DNA from: Dendrolimus kikuchii
Lineage: Eukaryota > Arthropoda > Insecta > Lepidoptera > Lasiocampidae
DNA: 64,000 nt
Direction: 5' to 3'
NCBI GenBank assembly: GCA_019925095.2
Contig: CM034413.1
Coordinates: 997,001-1,061,000 of the forward strand
The translations under genes were made by a program, and so were the position numbers. This document shows, piece by piece, positions 9,548 through 20,390 of this stretch. Position 1 is the first letter of the stretch. Every line of letters starts with the position of its first letter. Below the pieces are notes generated by a model that saw only the letters and a list, made by a program, of their open reading frames with translations, was not told where the DNA came from and searched no databases.

Positions 9548-10260
9548 TATGGTCTTTCGAACCGAATATTCCAACTGGCGACCTATTTATACAGTCTGCA
9601 ACAACCGTATTTTGCCATTTTATGGTTAATTCAAACCAAATTGTAAATTTTCGCATACCTAAAAAGTTAAATAAACAATCATTATCAATCTGCCCATTTA
9701 CCCGTTTTCTGCCCTTGTTTTTTCTTTTTTGTTTTCTTATAAACATATTACTTCTGCCCTTATATATTTGAATACCCATTCCACATTCCTCAGATAATTA
9801 CGCAAATTGCTACACGATAACTATTTTTTGGTACGTAGGTAGGTTAATATAACCTCGAGTACGTATTCTGTACTTTATTCAGCACACCTATTCTCGAATA
9901 CTTGCACTAAACGTGATATCGGATCGATATAATAATATTGAATATTATATTCGTTTCACTCGGTGTGGTTAGCTTGCCGTGCAACTTTTATAGCTTATAT
10001 ATAGCTTCGTGTTTATTAAGACTCAGCGCACACGACAGTTTGATATATATTTTTTTTCCTAATCATTTTTATTTATTTCGTATTTCTTACGTTTCTCTGG
10101 CTGCTTTCTTGCGTGTTCTTTATTAGCATTAGTAAAAAAAAAAAAAAAAAAAAAAAAAAATAATAAAAAAAAAAATAAAAAAAATAAAATAAAAAAAACT
10201 TAAAATTTTTTTTTTTTTTTCGTTTGCTTTTCCTTTTCTTATTGTGCACTTCTCATCGTC
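9548..10260 (+). other. BEL/Pao leader with long A-run then T-run
   Basis: Untranslated leader between LTR and gag. At about 10133-10220 it contains a run of roughly 27 A, further A-rich sequence and then a run of about 15 T, which could pair. Small frames here are not convincing genes. Confidence 0.6.
9576..9583 (+). promoter_or_regulatory. Possible primer-binding site
   Basis: TGGCGACC lies 28 bp after the 5' LTR. A TGG start, complementary to a tRNA CCA end, is typical of LTR-element primer sites, but the spacing is longer than usual and the tRNA was not verified. Confidence 0.25.
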
Positions 10261-11172
10261 ATGCCTACCAAATCGCAATCTGCCATCTTTATGCAAACCC
10301 ATAAGTACATAACTTTCCTATTAGAGATAGCTAACCTTATATTAAAAGGAGACAAAAAGTATAGTGTAAACGATTTCATAGGGCGCTTTACAAAATTGGA
10401 CGATATAAAGGGCAAGTTGGATACAGTATATTATGAGATCTTGGACTCTAAAGACCTTGACGACAAAGTGGAAAAATGGTACTTTGACTACTACACCTCG
10501 GCTATAGAAGCATATGAAAAAATTTTGGTGGCAAACATCACCATCAGCTCAAGCATCAAACCAAGCTCGCCCACATTCTCCACGTCTACTGTTCTGCCCA
10601 AAATAGATCTACCCAAATTTTCTTCCAAGCTTGAGGATTGGCCATCTTTCATAACAATTTTCAAAAGCCTTACGGACACTGCCGGTAATTTGTCAGGTGC
10701 AGTTAAATTACACTATTTATTTTCTTGCCTCTCCGGAGAAGCTCTCAGTATGGTATCACACCTCAAGGTTACCGATGAGAACTACGATGTAGCGATGACA
10801 ACACTTGCCAATCGCTACGAAAATCGCCGAGTTCTCATTGATAGGTTTATAGATATGATACTAGAGTTACCCCACATCACCACCCGCTCACAAATCAGAC
10901 AGTTATTTTTAGCCCCTCTTATTTCAACCCAATCGGCGCTTAAAAACCTAAACTTACCACTACATGACTCAGACTACGTCCTAGTGTCAATAGTAGTGCG
11001 GAAGTTAAAGGGCGAGCTTCGCACATTATTTGAACGAACGCATGGGTCTTCAGACACTCTGCCCACCTTAAAGGATGTAATCACATTCTTAGAAGACCAT
11101 GCACGTTGCACAGAAACTGAGACATATAACCCACCCCCCCCCTCCCCTCAGCCCGACATACAGACAAACTGA
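10261..11172 (+). CDS. gag: BEL/Pao Gag, N-terminal part
   Basis: This 303-codon frame starts at ATG 10261 after CTCATCGTC. It encodes the Gag matrix/capsid-like region that packages element RNA. The family signature is near residues 112-162: LPKIDLPKFSSKLEDWPSF, then HYLFSCLSGEAL, as in the DUF1759 region of BEL/Pao Gag. The C-terminus after about residue 285 is a proline run (NPPPPSPQP) encoded across a C-homopolymer, after which the frame ends; the zinc-knuckle region continues in the +1 frame. A 1-bp length change in the C-run, or an error there, is the simplest reason. A programmed frameshift is possible but has no other support. Confidence 0.85.
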   Translation: MPTKSQSAIFMQTHKYITFLLEIANLILKGDKKYSVNDFIGRFTKLDDIKGKLDTVYYEILDSKDLDDKVEKWYFDYYTSAIEAYEKILVANITISSSIKPSSPTFSTSTVLPKIDLPKFSSKLEDWPSFITIFKSLTDTAGNLSGAVKLHYLFSCLSGEALSMVSHLKVTDENYDVAMTTLANRYENRRVLIDRFIDMILELPHITTRSQIRQLFLAPLISTQSALKNLNLPLHDSDYVLVSIVVRKLKGELRTLFERTHGSSDTLPTLKDVITFLEDHARCTETETYNPPPPSPQPDIQTN

Positions 11173-11746
11173 ACGTGCTTCTCCCTCAGCACGGTACCAA
11201 CCACGCGCTTCTGCACCCAGACCAGAAATTCGGCACGTTCGTTTTCAGCCCACTACTTCCGTCCGCCCACCTTTAACGCGCCCTGCATATCCTCTACAAA
11301 GTCAAGCGTACCCTGTACAGTACGCTCAAGGATACCCACAGTCTACACAATATTTCGAGCCCATAGCACAAGATTCCGCCCACCCACCAGCACCGACCAA
11401 TAATTATTACTGCCCTTGGTGTCACGTTAGAGGACACAGGTTGCTGAACTGCGGTGAATACCTAAGACAGCCTACGCAAGGGCGCTGGGATTTTATCCAA
11501 GCTCATGAACGGTGCCGTAAGTGTCTAGGACCCCATTACTCTGACGAGTGCAGATCCACAGGACGGTGTAGAGAATGTGATAGCGAGAAACACCATACCA
11601 CCTTACATCGCAGTGGCTTTGAATCACCCACATATGACAATTCTCACCTCTTGCCCCCACAACTAAGAGGACAAGAACACACCCGCCCAACCACGGAATC
11701 AAGAAACTCTTCTCGTCGTAATTCACCTATTAATTCACAACAATGA
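11099..11746 (+). pseudogene. BEL/Pao Gag nucleocapsid (zinc knuckles), separate frame
   Basis: This +1 frame relative to the Gag start continues Gag from the C-run. It has three Cys/His clusters around 11410-11620: CPWCHVRGHRLLNC (CX2CX4HX4C), CRKCLGPHYSDEC (CX2CX3HX4C) and CRECDSEKHH, the arrangement expected of BEL/Pao nucleocapsid. It binds element RNA. Its apparent ATG at 11099 lies inside the upstream Gag and is not a credible independent start. The frame is stopped by TGA at 11744-11746, and the same frame stays open downstream into protease and RT. Confidence 0.8.
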
Positions 11747-14494
11747 CTACCTGCTACTCACTTACACAATACTACACTACACCCACCCATACCATCGCTA
11801 CAATATACACCATCCACTACATCACGTAAACAAAATAAATCCCAGTTTCATACTCAGCACTATGATAATAAAGTTTATCATAATAATCACTTGCCCGGCA
11901 GCCCTGTTACTTCCTCTGATAAAGCTAACCAAAATGACAGTCATATTTCAGCACATACTCAGCACATTACAGTACACGATCCACCAGTTTTATTACCCAC
12001 TGTGTCCCTAGAACTAGCAGACAACGCTGGAGAATTTCATAAGGCAAGAGCATTATTAGACAGCGGTTCCATGCTAACCTTGTTAACTAAAACTATGACA
12101 CAAAAATTACGTTTGCCTGTCGAGCACACAGAACTAAAAATTACAGGAGTCGGTAATCAGCAGACTCAAAACTCTAGTTCTTCAACTACCATCACATTCC
12201 GCCCTATTCACACCGAAGTCCCAGTAATTAGCGCAAAGGCATACATTCTACCAGATTTGACAGGTCTTTTACCATTAACAATGTTACCTGACGTTGTTCC
12301 ACTCCTCGACTCGACACAGCTTCCCCTAGCAGACTCGTCTTATCGTTTTCCAGCCGCTATTGACTTGATTATGGGTTCTGATGTCTTGGGCCAAATTTTG
12401 GATGGTAACAAAATTTTTTTGGGCCCCGGCAGGCCAATAGCCTTCGGCACGATCTTCAATTTCGCTCTTTTAGGTCCTATCAATCCAAACTACACAAAGC
12501 CTGAGCCTCAAGTTAATTCAGCACTAGTAAATATTGACTGTTTACAACCCCAACACTCAAATAAAGAAATACACTCCGCTCTGGAGAGATTCTGGGAAGT
12601 CGAAGAAGTGCAATCAAAGGACAACTCAACCTCTGACGAGTGTGAGGAGAACTTTCGTTCTACCACCACACGTGATCCCACAGGGCGATACATAGTATCC
12701 CTTCCCTTTCTTACAAAGGCACCTAAGCTCGGTGCAACCCACGCTATTGCACTACGACGATTCCTTAATTTGGAGCGCAAACTCCAAAGAGATCCTACCC
12801 TCCGCTCAAAATATATCGACTTCATGAAGGAATACATTGACATGGGCCACATGGCTCTTTGTCACCCCAGCACATTTAAAGGAAAAGACCATTTTTACGT
12901 CCCGCATCATGGCATCTTCAAAGCCAACTCTGAAAAACTTCGCACGGTTTTTGATGGCAGCTGTAAGAGCTCTAATGGTGTCAGTCTTAATGACTGTCTG
13001 CACACTGGCCCACCGCTCCAACGTGATATTACTGACATCATTCTAAATTTTCGTACTCACAAAGTGGTCTTTAGTACAGACATCCAGATGATGTTTAGAA
13101 ATATACTAGTTCACCCAGACCACAGACGGTTCCAACTCATTCTATGGCGCTCTTCTCCAGATCAACCTCTGCTCACTTACGCCCTGTCCACTGTCACGTA
13201 TGGCCTACGACCCAGCCCCTTCCTCGCCAATCGATCTATTATACAGCTGGTCACTGATGAAGGTCACCGTTTTCCCCAGGCTGCACAGGTTCTTACGCAC
13301 TCCATATTCGTGGATGACATTCTGACTGGGCATGATTCAGTTGACAAGGCAATAGCTCTGCAGACTGAACTCATTGAGTTACTAGCCCTAGGGGGATTTC
13401 ATTTGCGAAAGTGGACCTCAAACTCTCGTCAGCTTTTAGAACGCTTCCCGGATGATCAATGTGACATACCCAAGGATTTTGATGTTGTACCCGACTCCAA
13501 TGCAATCAAGGTACTTGGTATGCAATGGATACCCCAAACGGACGAATTTACATATCACATTTCGGTACCTACACTGGAAAAATTTACCAAAAGGTCAATA
13601 CTCAGTACCATCGCTCGTTTATACGATCCTAGTGGATGGATCAGCCCAGTTATTTTCCGCGCAAAACTGCTCATTCAGCACCTATGGACTCTAAAGTTAG
13701 ACTGGGATGAATCGGCTCCCAATGATGTCACATTTCAATTTCAGCACATTTTTGAAGACTTACCTCTACTCTCTGCTCTTCGACTCCCCAGAACAATTTG
13801 CACCAGCAAAGATTCCACCTACACCCTACACGGTTTTGCCGATGCATCCGAATCCGGATATGCAGCCGCAGTCTATCTTCATGAAACGAATATCACGGGT
13901 CAGGTACACGTCAGACTACTTGTTTCTAAATCCAAGGTAGCCCCCATTAAAACCCGACAGACTATACCAAAGCTGGAACTTTCAGCTGCACACCTCACTT
14001 CGCTGCTCATTTCTCGCGTCTCTGTTCAACTTTCTGCCCACATTACCATTCAGCAACACTTTTGTTGGTCAGACAGTACTATCGTACTCGCCTGGCTTAA
14101 AACTCCTTCTCAATCCCTACAGGTCTTTGAGGCCAATCGAGTCTCTGCCATTGCAGCCAATCCATGTAACCCTACTTGGAGACATGTACCCTCAGCTCTT
14201 AACCCTGCCGACTGTGCTAGCAGGGGAATATCAGCACAGGAACTCTTAGCCTATGACCTATGGTGGTCGCCTACTTGGCTCAAGGCCCCACCTGATACCT
14301 GGCCCACGATGCCCCCTGCTTTGGGTCATCACGTACTGCCTGGTCTAAAACCCAGAAAAATGGTAACGCAATGCCAAACTTCTCAAAGGCTACTTTTGTG
14401 TTTTCGTTTGTCTCGCCACCAAGGCAGTGCACTTAGAGGCTGTCTCGGAACTTTCTACGGACGCCTTTTTTGCGGCATTGCAAAGGTTCGTTAG
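11747..14494 (+). pseudogene. pol: BEL/Pao protease, RT and RNase H
   Basis: Open in the same frame after the TGA at 11744. The aspartic protease motif ALLDSGSMLTLL is at about 12050-12085. The RT has VVFSTDIQMMFRNI (first catalytic Asp, near 13065-13105), YGLRPSPF, and FVDD at 13307-13318 carrying the catalytic Asp pair. YDPSGWISPVIFRAKLL and LHGFADASESGYAAAVYL mark the A17/RNase H region typical of Pao elements. The last 40 or so codons (about 14375-14494) are integrase sequence read in the wrong frame, because a deletion joined the two. The enzyme domains up to RNase H look intact. Confidence 0.85.
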
Positions 14495-15230
14495 TCGGCG
14501 CGGAATCCCTACCCTAATTCGCTCTGATTGCGGTACAAACTATGTCGGCGCAAGAAATCAGCTCATAGAAGTACAAAACTTCTTAAAGGCCAATGATGAT
14601 AGAATTACGCACAAGCTAGCCACACAGCAGATCACATGGTTGCTCAATCCGCCCTCAGCTCCTTCTTTTGGCGGTCTGCACGAGGCAGCCGTGAAATCTA
14701 CTAAGCAATTACTCTATCGCGTATTAGGTGAGCAGCATCTGACCTTTGAAGAATTTTCTACACTCTTAGCCCGTATTGAGGCCGTTCTCAACTCTCGACC
14801 ACTCTGCCCTCTGTCTTCAGACCCTACAGACTTCGAAGTCCTAACCGCTGGTCATTTCCTTATAGGTCGCCCACTTACCGCATTACCCGAACATTCCCAT
14901 GAATCCTCTCCTCCATCAACCCTACGACGTTTTCGCTTAGTGCAAGCGTTGGCTCAGCGATTTTGGACCTTGTGGTCGAAATCCTACCTGCACACTCTCC
15001 AATCCCGATCTAAATGGACTACGGAAACCAGTCGACCCAAGATTGGTGAGCTGGTACTCATAAAGGAGGATAATCTTCCCAGACTCCAGTGGAAGATGGG
15101 AAGAATAAAGAAGATTCTGCCCGGAAAGGATGACGTCGTCCGAGTCGTAGAACTCAGCACCAAGGATGGCAGCTTAACGAGACCAGTCACAAAGATTGCT
15201 CGTCTTCCCCTCGACGACAACAGCACTTAG
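14385..15230 (+). pseudogene. BEL/Pao integrase, N-terminal part deleted
   Basis: The frame is open from upstream of the ATG-like codon at 14427 to TAG at 15228. It starts inside the conserved VFVCLATKAVHLEAVSEL block. It keeps the second catalytic Asp (SDCGTNYVGARNQL, near 14525), the Glu (GGLHEAAVKS, near 14683) and a C-terminal DUF5641-like end (GELVLIKEDNLPRLQWKMGR). The zinc-binding domain and first catalytic Asp are gone, so the protein could not integrate cDNA. It is out of frame with the upstream RT. Confidence 0.85.
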
Positions 15231-15276
15231 TCAGCACTATAAATGGGAGCCGTCACCTTTTCCCCGGGCCCCAGGA

Positions 15277-15623
15277 TGTTCACGCCACCGCGTAACGAAC
15301 GATGATTCCCCGAAAAAGTAATTTACCCCGCACTTCCGCGTCTCAACGATCAGTCTGAATCGACCCGTCGTAAAGACATTCACGCATCGCGCGCGCATTT
15401 GAGATATCCACCCAATTGCAATACTAATCGGGTTCCAAGAGCTTGGTGATAAGTGGCAAGTGAATCTAGTTGTGAAGCGGGAGATATATAACAAGAGAAC
15501 ACGCACTGCTGCTCCTGTATCGCAGACGCTCCGGTTACTCAGCTCATATTATTACGGGTGAGTCCATTTATCTCCATTCCCTCTTACCCTTGCACCCTTG
15601 AAATCTGGCAATCGGCCAGATCA
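15277..15623 (+). repeat. 3' LTR of BEL/Pao, complete
   Basis: 347 bp, TGTTCACG to CCAGATCA (TG...CA). It is preceded by GGGCCCCAGGA at the internal 3' end. The TSD cannot be checked because the 5' LTR is truncated. Confidence 0.9.
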
Positions 15624-15781
15624 ATAAGGATGTATAGGAATTTATTGGAAAGTAAATTTTCAAAGGAGATTTGTTTATGGTTTTTAATATATATTTTTTA
15701 TTATTTGGCCATTTTCATATAAAAATGGGTTTTCAATGTATGTTTAGTGCTCTTAATCGTAGTTATATGAATATTTCTACT
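15624..15781. other. No feature recognised
   Basis: AT-rich flank between the 3' LTR and the TIR element; its small reading frame is not convincing. Confidence 0.3.
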
Positions 15782-16025
15782 AGAGATGCCACGAATAGTG
15801 GCTTGGCCGAATACCGAATATTCGGCTACGCTCTCTGCCGAATGTTCGGCGTAAAATATCTGCAATTCGCGCGTAGCAGGTTAGTATTGAAGTAATAATT
15901 TGTGAAGACGTTGTACGTTGTAAACATAAATAAATATGTACACATAATTAAAACTGTGTTTTAACGGTTTTAAGAGCGATTTCAAAAGATTTAAAAATAG
16001 GCCGAAACGTAATCTTATACTAATA

Positions 16026-16597
16026 CTAGCGGCCCCGGCAGACGTTGTCCTGCCTTTAAAAAATAAAATTGTAGAACCCGATCCCAGCGCCACGTACCGG
16101 TTCTAATTGCGAATCTAAACCAACCGGGTACCCACTCAAACACACAAAAACAAAATCACCAAAATCGCTCCAGGTGGTTAGGAGGATTCCAGAACCCGAT
16201 CTCAGCGCCACCTACCGGTTCTAATTGTGAATCTAAAAGAGTAATATATTTTTTTAAATTCTAAGTCATGACAAAATAAGATTAAAAATCTTGCCAAAAA
16301 ATTAAAGTTTATAATTAACAAATAAAAAATAGGGGTTGATCGTAGAGGGATGAAAATTTAGGGTTGTATGTATTTTTAATGCTGTATCCTAAAAAAATGA
16401 AAAAATAAAAATTATCTAAAAATTAAAAAAAATATAATTAGGGGTGGACTACCCTTAACATTTAGGGGGATGAAAAATAGATGTTGTACGATTCTCAGAC
16501 CTATCCAATATACACACAAAATTTCATGAGAATCGGTCAAGCCGTTTCGGAGGAGTATGGCAACGAAAACTGTGACACGAGAATTTTATATATTAGA
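16026..16597 (-). mobile_element. Helitron (minus strand)
   Basis: On the minus strand it begins TCTAATATATAAAATTCTCG (right edge, 16597) and ends CGGGGCCGCTAG (left edge, 16026). Its 3' half is type 1. The 5' end is a different type, so it may be a chimera or two abutting elements. Confidence 0.6.
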
Positions 16598-16838
16598 TAT
16601 AAAGTTGAAGAGTTTGTTTGTTTGAACGCGCTAATCTCAGGAACTACTGGTCTGATTTGAAAAATTCTTTCAGTGTTAGATAGCCCATTTATCGAGGAAG
16701 GCTATAGGCTATATATCATCACGCTAAGACGAATAGGAGCGGAGCACAAATGAAGAATGTTTCAAAATCGGGGGGTTTTTATTTAACTTACTTTTTTTTA
16801 AACTATTCCACGCGGACGAAGTTGCGGGCATAAACTAG
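16598..16838 (+). mobile_element. Type 2 short Helitron
   Basis: It starts near TATAAAGTTGAAGAGTTTG, has a body with GGCTATAGGCTATATATCA, and ends CGGACGAAGTTGCGGGC and CTAG at 16835-16838. Relatives are 22405-22641 (-), parts of 35811-36575 (+) and 50081-50850 (-). It abuts the preceding Helitron. Confidence 0.65.
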
Positions 16839-17075
16839 TATTAAAATAAAAAATAATTAGAATCGCATTTAACACTGTAAATATATACAATTAGCAATAT
16901 GTGCTATTTTTGAAGTGATAACTTCTTGTGGGATGGTAAACCGCTTCGTTACGTAACGCGTTACGGCGCCAGTCTGTCTGGCTTCCCTTTCTCTCATGCA
17001 AGTTATCATTTCTCTCGGCCGTCCCGAGACGCACACTTTTTATTCACTTTTTACTATTCGCTATTCAGCCGAATA

Positions 17076-17511
17076 CATACATACATACATAACTTCACGC
17101 CAGTTCCCTTGCGGGGTAGGCACGAACAACAGAGTGCCATTTAGGCTTATTCTTACACACCTCACTTGCCTCTTTGACATTCATAACTCTTGTCATGCAA
17201 GCTCGTCTATTCTTAAGGCTCCTGACATCACCTTCTGCTAGTACACGATCAATTTGATCATGGAAGGTGTGTCGTGGCCTTCCACGACTTCTGCATCCAT
17301 CCACTTTTGCATTGTATATCTGTTTAGTCATTCTTTCATCATGCATTCTTTCCACATGCCCGAACCACCGGAGCATTCCTTTCCTTACCTTCACCCCGAC
17401 ACTCTCATTCAGACCAACTCTCTTTCTTACTTCGGTATTACGAACGCGGTCCGCGAGCGTCACTCCGCAGATTTTGCGCAGTGCTCGCATCTCGACCGCG
17501 TTTACTCTACT
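17076..17511 (-). pseudogene. RTE-C fragment (minus strand)
   Basis: The minus-strand frame encodes about 140 residues from SRVNAVEMRALRKICGVTLA through RKRVGLNESVGVK, MLRWFGHVERM and GRPRHTFHDQ to AYPAREL-A-stop. The TSD TTCAGCCGAATA is at 17064-17075 and 17512-17523, inside the right arm of the TIR element. Confidence 0.85.
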
Positions 17512-17724
17512 TTCAGCCGAATAGTTACATAAAATTCGGCCAAACACCGAATAATTCAAGAAGTGGCCGAATATAGATTAGTTATAAAAGTGTCCAAATA
17601 GGCCGAATACGGAATAGTTAAAAATATTGGCCGAATAGGCCAAATACCGAATTGCAACCGATTATTCGTGGCATCGCGAATTCTTTTATTACAAAGCTGG
17701 TAAACACTCAGACGATACAGCTCA

Positions 17725-17800
17725 TGGTAAGTGGTTACCGTCGCCTGTAGACGTTTGCAATACCAAAGACGAAGCCAACTCGTTGTCAGCCTTTAAGAGC
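17725..17800 (-). repeat. CR1-type LINE tail fragment
   Basis: GGTAAGTGGTTACCGTCGCC and GACGTTTGCAATACC resemble the minus strand of the CR1-like 3' UTR, with more divergence than SINE-A. Confidence 0.4.
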
Positions 17801-17939
17801 GGATAGGAGGTTGAGATAGAGGGTCCGGACAAGAGGAACATGGCTATAGGAACTCTGACTCATCGCTTGAACTACGATTAGCATGAGGCTAAGCGTTTCA
17901 TGCCGATATTCTATGAGAACGTGGTATCTAACCAATCAA

Positions 17940-18262
17940 TTTTTATCCGTGCAGGAACGGAGAAAGCATACAATTTCCTGCGGCCTGGCGGCCTGTCGTA
18001 AGAGGCGACTAAACAACCCACAGCCAGGTGTTAGGGTATTTACTCGACTGGATGGCGACCACCCTTGGTCTAGAGTATGCCGACATAACAACCTTGTGTT
18101 GTGTTCCGGCATTAGTGACCAGGTTCCAGTCTTCTTTAAGAGAGCAGCAGCGCATTTGTAAGCACCTTTGGTGTTGCAAATGTACCATAGGCGATGGTAA
18201 CCGCTTTCCATCAAGTGGGCCGTCTGCCTGTCTGCTGAACTCCTGCAATAAAAATAAAAAAA
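17940..18262 (+). mobile_element. SINE-A, full length
   Basis: Complete from TTATCCGTGCAGGAACGGAG to CTGAACTCCTGCAAT and an A-rich tail. A weak flanking repeat (AATCAA on both sides) may be the TSD. Confidence 0.8.
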
Positions 18263-18344
18263 TCAAACCGGGCCGAGTTGTAATCAAGATAATGATTTTT
18301 CACGCGGGTTTGTCTGCTTTTTTGTTGCTAAGCTAGTAAACAGG

Positions 18345-18402
18345 CGTCTATAGGCGAGTGTGAGTCGTCTGTCTGTTTGTTTACTTCGCTATAAAAAAAA
18401 AG
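18345..18402 (+). repeat. CR1-type LINE tail fragment
   Basis: GGCGTCTATAGGCGAGTGTG, then TCTGTCTGTTTGTTTACTTC and an A-run, is a diverged CR1-like 3' end. Confidence 0.45.
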
Positions 18403-18616
18403 TTCGGTGTAATCTGTATGTAAAAGGTGAAACTTGATGTAATAAAATAAAAGTTTCGCGAAATCAAAGTGAACTCAACTCTTTGATATTCTAAGTTAGG
18501 AACTTCAAGTTGAAATTTTCTGTACAAACTTAGATTAGTTTTTATGTGGGAGCAAAGAACTTTTGGTTCAAAGCCGTAATTATGACTGCAAAGGCATCAC
18601 TTTAATTCATTTTTTT

Positions 18617-18936
18617 TATATATAAAAGAAAGTCGTGTTAGTTACACTATTTATAACTCAAGAACGTCTGTACCGATTTGGCTGAAAATTGATGAGGAGG
18701 TAGCTTAGAACCAGGAGACGGAGATAGGATACTTTTTATCCCGTTGGAACCGGTAGGTGGCGCTGAGATCGGGTTCTAGAATCCTCCTGGACCGATTTTG
18801 GTGATTTTGTTTTTGTGTGTTTGGGTGGGTCCCCGGATGGTTTAAATCCACAATTGGAACTGGTAGGTGGCTCCTGGGATCGGCTCCTAGATTTTTATTT
18901 TTTCAGAGCAGAATGACGTCTGCCGGGGCCGCTTTA
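18617..18936 (+). mobile_element. Type 1 Helitron, 3' end clipped
   Basis: The body matches 1083-1411 from ATATATAAAAGAAAGTCGTG to GCCGGGGCCGCT. The terminal AGT is replaced by a TTA-rich run leading into a SINE-A fragment. Confidence 0.65.
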
Positions 18937-18944
18937 TTATTATT

Positions 18945-19078
18945 ATTTTTTATTGCAGGAGTACAGCAGACAGGCAGACGGCCCACTTGATGGAAAGCGG
19001 TTACCATCGCCTATGGACATTTGCAACACCAAAGGTGCTACAAATGCGCTGCTGCCTTCTTAAGGGAGACTGGCACCT
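18945..19078 (-). mobile_element. SINE-A 3' half
   Basis: It runs from the T-run and GCAGGAGTACAGCAGACAGG to GGGAGACTGGCACCTG, where it stops and LINE sequence begins. Confidence 0.7.
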
Positions 19079-19089
19079 GAAACCGCTAG

Positions 19090-19430
19090 TAATATTATGA
19101 AATTCTAAACATGGCGTGCAAGGCACTTTGCTTCCGCTGGCTTGGCCACCTAGACAGAATGGGGGAGGAATGCGCACCGAAAAGAGCCTATCTGGGCAGA
19201 CCAATGGGACGGCGACCAGTTGGTCGGCCCAGATATCGCTGAAATGACGCAGTGGAGGCTGATCTTAGCGAGCTTCATCCCTATGACTGGCAGGAGAAAT
19301 CGCTGAACAGGAAGGCGTGGAGTATTCCCATTTCGGAGGCCAGGACTCATTTTGGGTCGTTGAGCCGCAGCAGTCAGTCAGTTAAACATGCCGTGTCTGT
19401 ACATTGAAGCTATTAAAAAAAACTGGAATA
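19090..19430 (+). pseudogene. LINE C-terminal fragment (second RTE-like family)
   Basis: The plus strand encodes, across stops and shifts, RWLGHLDRMGEE, AYLGRPMGRRPVGRPRY, an ELHPYDWQEK-like stretch and SEARTHFGSLSRSSQS. This order is typical of a LINE C-terminus different from RTE-C. A second copy is at 53150-53725. Confidence 0.6.
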
Positions 19431-19785
19431 GATTATATAAATAATGACGGACACTATGCATATTTTGATTGTTTGTTCGGAATTCACATAAAAACTACTG
19501 GGCCGAATTCGATGCGGTTTTCGCTAATCGACAGATAATTCTTAGACTTGAAGTTTACTCTACTTTTTATAAGGATAGGAATGATTTTATTTTAATTAAA
19601 AAGCAATTCGAATTCCAATGTGATTTTTTTACTGCTCGATAACAAATTTAAAATAATAAAATATATGATATTTTTTATCCCGGGTACCCCGCGGATTTTT
19701 AGGAATATAAGACTCACATGTATTCCTATGAGGCTTGCAAAATGTCCTTAAGATTATTAAAAACAAATGCACAATTAATAAACTA

Positions 19786-19790
<5 letters not shown>
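19431..19790. other. AT-rich sequence, possible Helitron remnant
   Basis: GTTCGGAATTCACATAAAAACTACTGGGCCG (read in pieces) has the wording of Helitron 5' regions, but no CTRR end was found. Confidence 0.25.

Positions 19791-19792
<2 letters not shown>

Positions 19793-19848
<56 letters not shown>
19793..19848. repeat. (TA)n microsatellite
   Basis: About 56 bp of nearly perfect TA dinucleotide. Confidence 0.95.
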
Positions 19849-19855
<7 letters not shown>

Positions 19856-19892
19856 TAATGATGTATTCTATCACGAATATATAATATTATAT

Positions 19893-20390
19893 TGTTACGA
19901 GTTACAGGACTCGAATTAAAATGCCGTTGAAATTACTATAGAATTTATTACAACTATACAAACACGTATAACACAGGTACAAATATAACTGAACACAATC
20001 AGTTCAAACGTAATGCGCGTTTCAATAACACGCGCAAAGTCCGTCACTATATAGGTCATAAAATGTTCACAAGTCTCGCCTTGATCGTAGTTCTCACTGC
20101 CGATCTCTCCATTGGGCCATCCCTTTACAATGCACCGATGCAATATGTCCACCTGGCAAGCGTCCACGTAATTTCCCAGAAAACGTAATCCGCACACCTG
20201 CGTAATTATGCCTGCGAACGGCCATAAACGAATACAATACACAGTGGACTGTTTTTTCTAATTACACATTTTAAACACAAAGTAAACAAAAGAAGACAGT
20301 TATAAATAGTTTCAATGTTATTAGCTCAAACGCCGCGCAGGTAATAAATGTGCTTTGTCTTCAGGTATGCAGGTGGCCCAAATTGTAACA
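19893..20390 (-). mobile_element. LTR-D solo LTR (minus strand)
   Basis: TGTTACGAG to TTGTAACA, 498 bp. On the minus strand it has LTR features: a TATA-like GTAAAG/TATA region and AATAAA-type signals before the end. No 4-bp TSD is apparent (ATAT against TTAC). Sequence from its right end onward (about 20278-20676) is repeated in inverted form at 30358-30760. Confidence 0.65.

Larger units (their letters stand above)
9274..15623 (+). mobile_element. BEL/Pao LTR retrotransposon (defective)
   Basis: The order is LTR, leader, gag with zinc knuckles, aspartic protease, RT/RNase H, integrase, LTR, as in the BEL/Pao superfamily. The two LTRs are identical by eye over the 274 bp they share. Lesions are the truncated 5' LTR, a frame change in a C-run near 11130-11150, an in-frame TGA at 11744-11746, and a deletion near 14360-14385 that removes the N-terminal part of the integrase. 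It cannot encode a complete set of proteins. Confidence 0.9.
15782..17678. mobile_element. TIR DNA element with nested insertions
   Basis: The left end AGAGATGCCACGAATA (15782) is an inverted match to the right end TATTCGTGGCATCGCG (17663-17678). Internal arms are rich in GGCCGAATA/CCGAATATTCGG palindromes at 15800-15850 and 17510-17660. The middle is filled by an R9 piece, two Helitrons and an RTE-C copy. No transposase frame was seen. Confidence 0.6.

Noticed and set aside
11744..11746. Programmed readthrough stop
   Set aside because: A single TGA without a known readthrough context, in an element with other inactivating lesions; mutation is simpler.
12508..12852. Minus-strand frames inside BEL/Pao
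   Set aside because: Shadows of the plus-strand protease/RT coding sequence; no domain.
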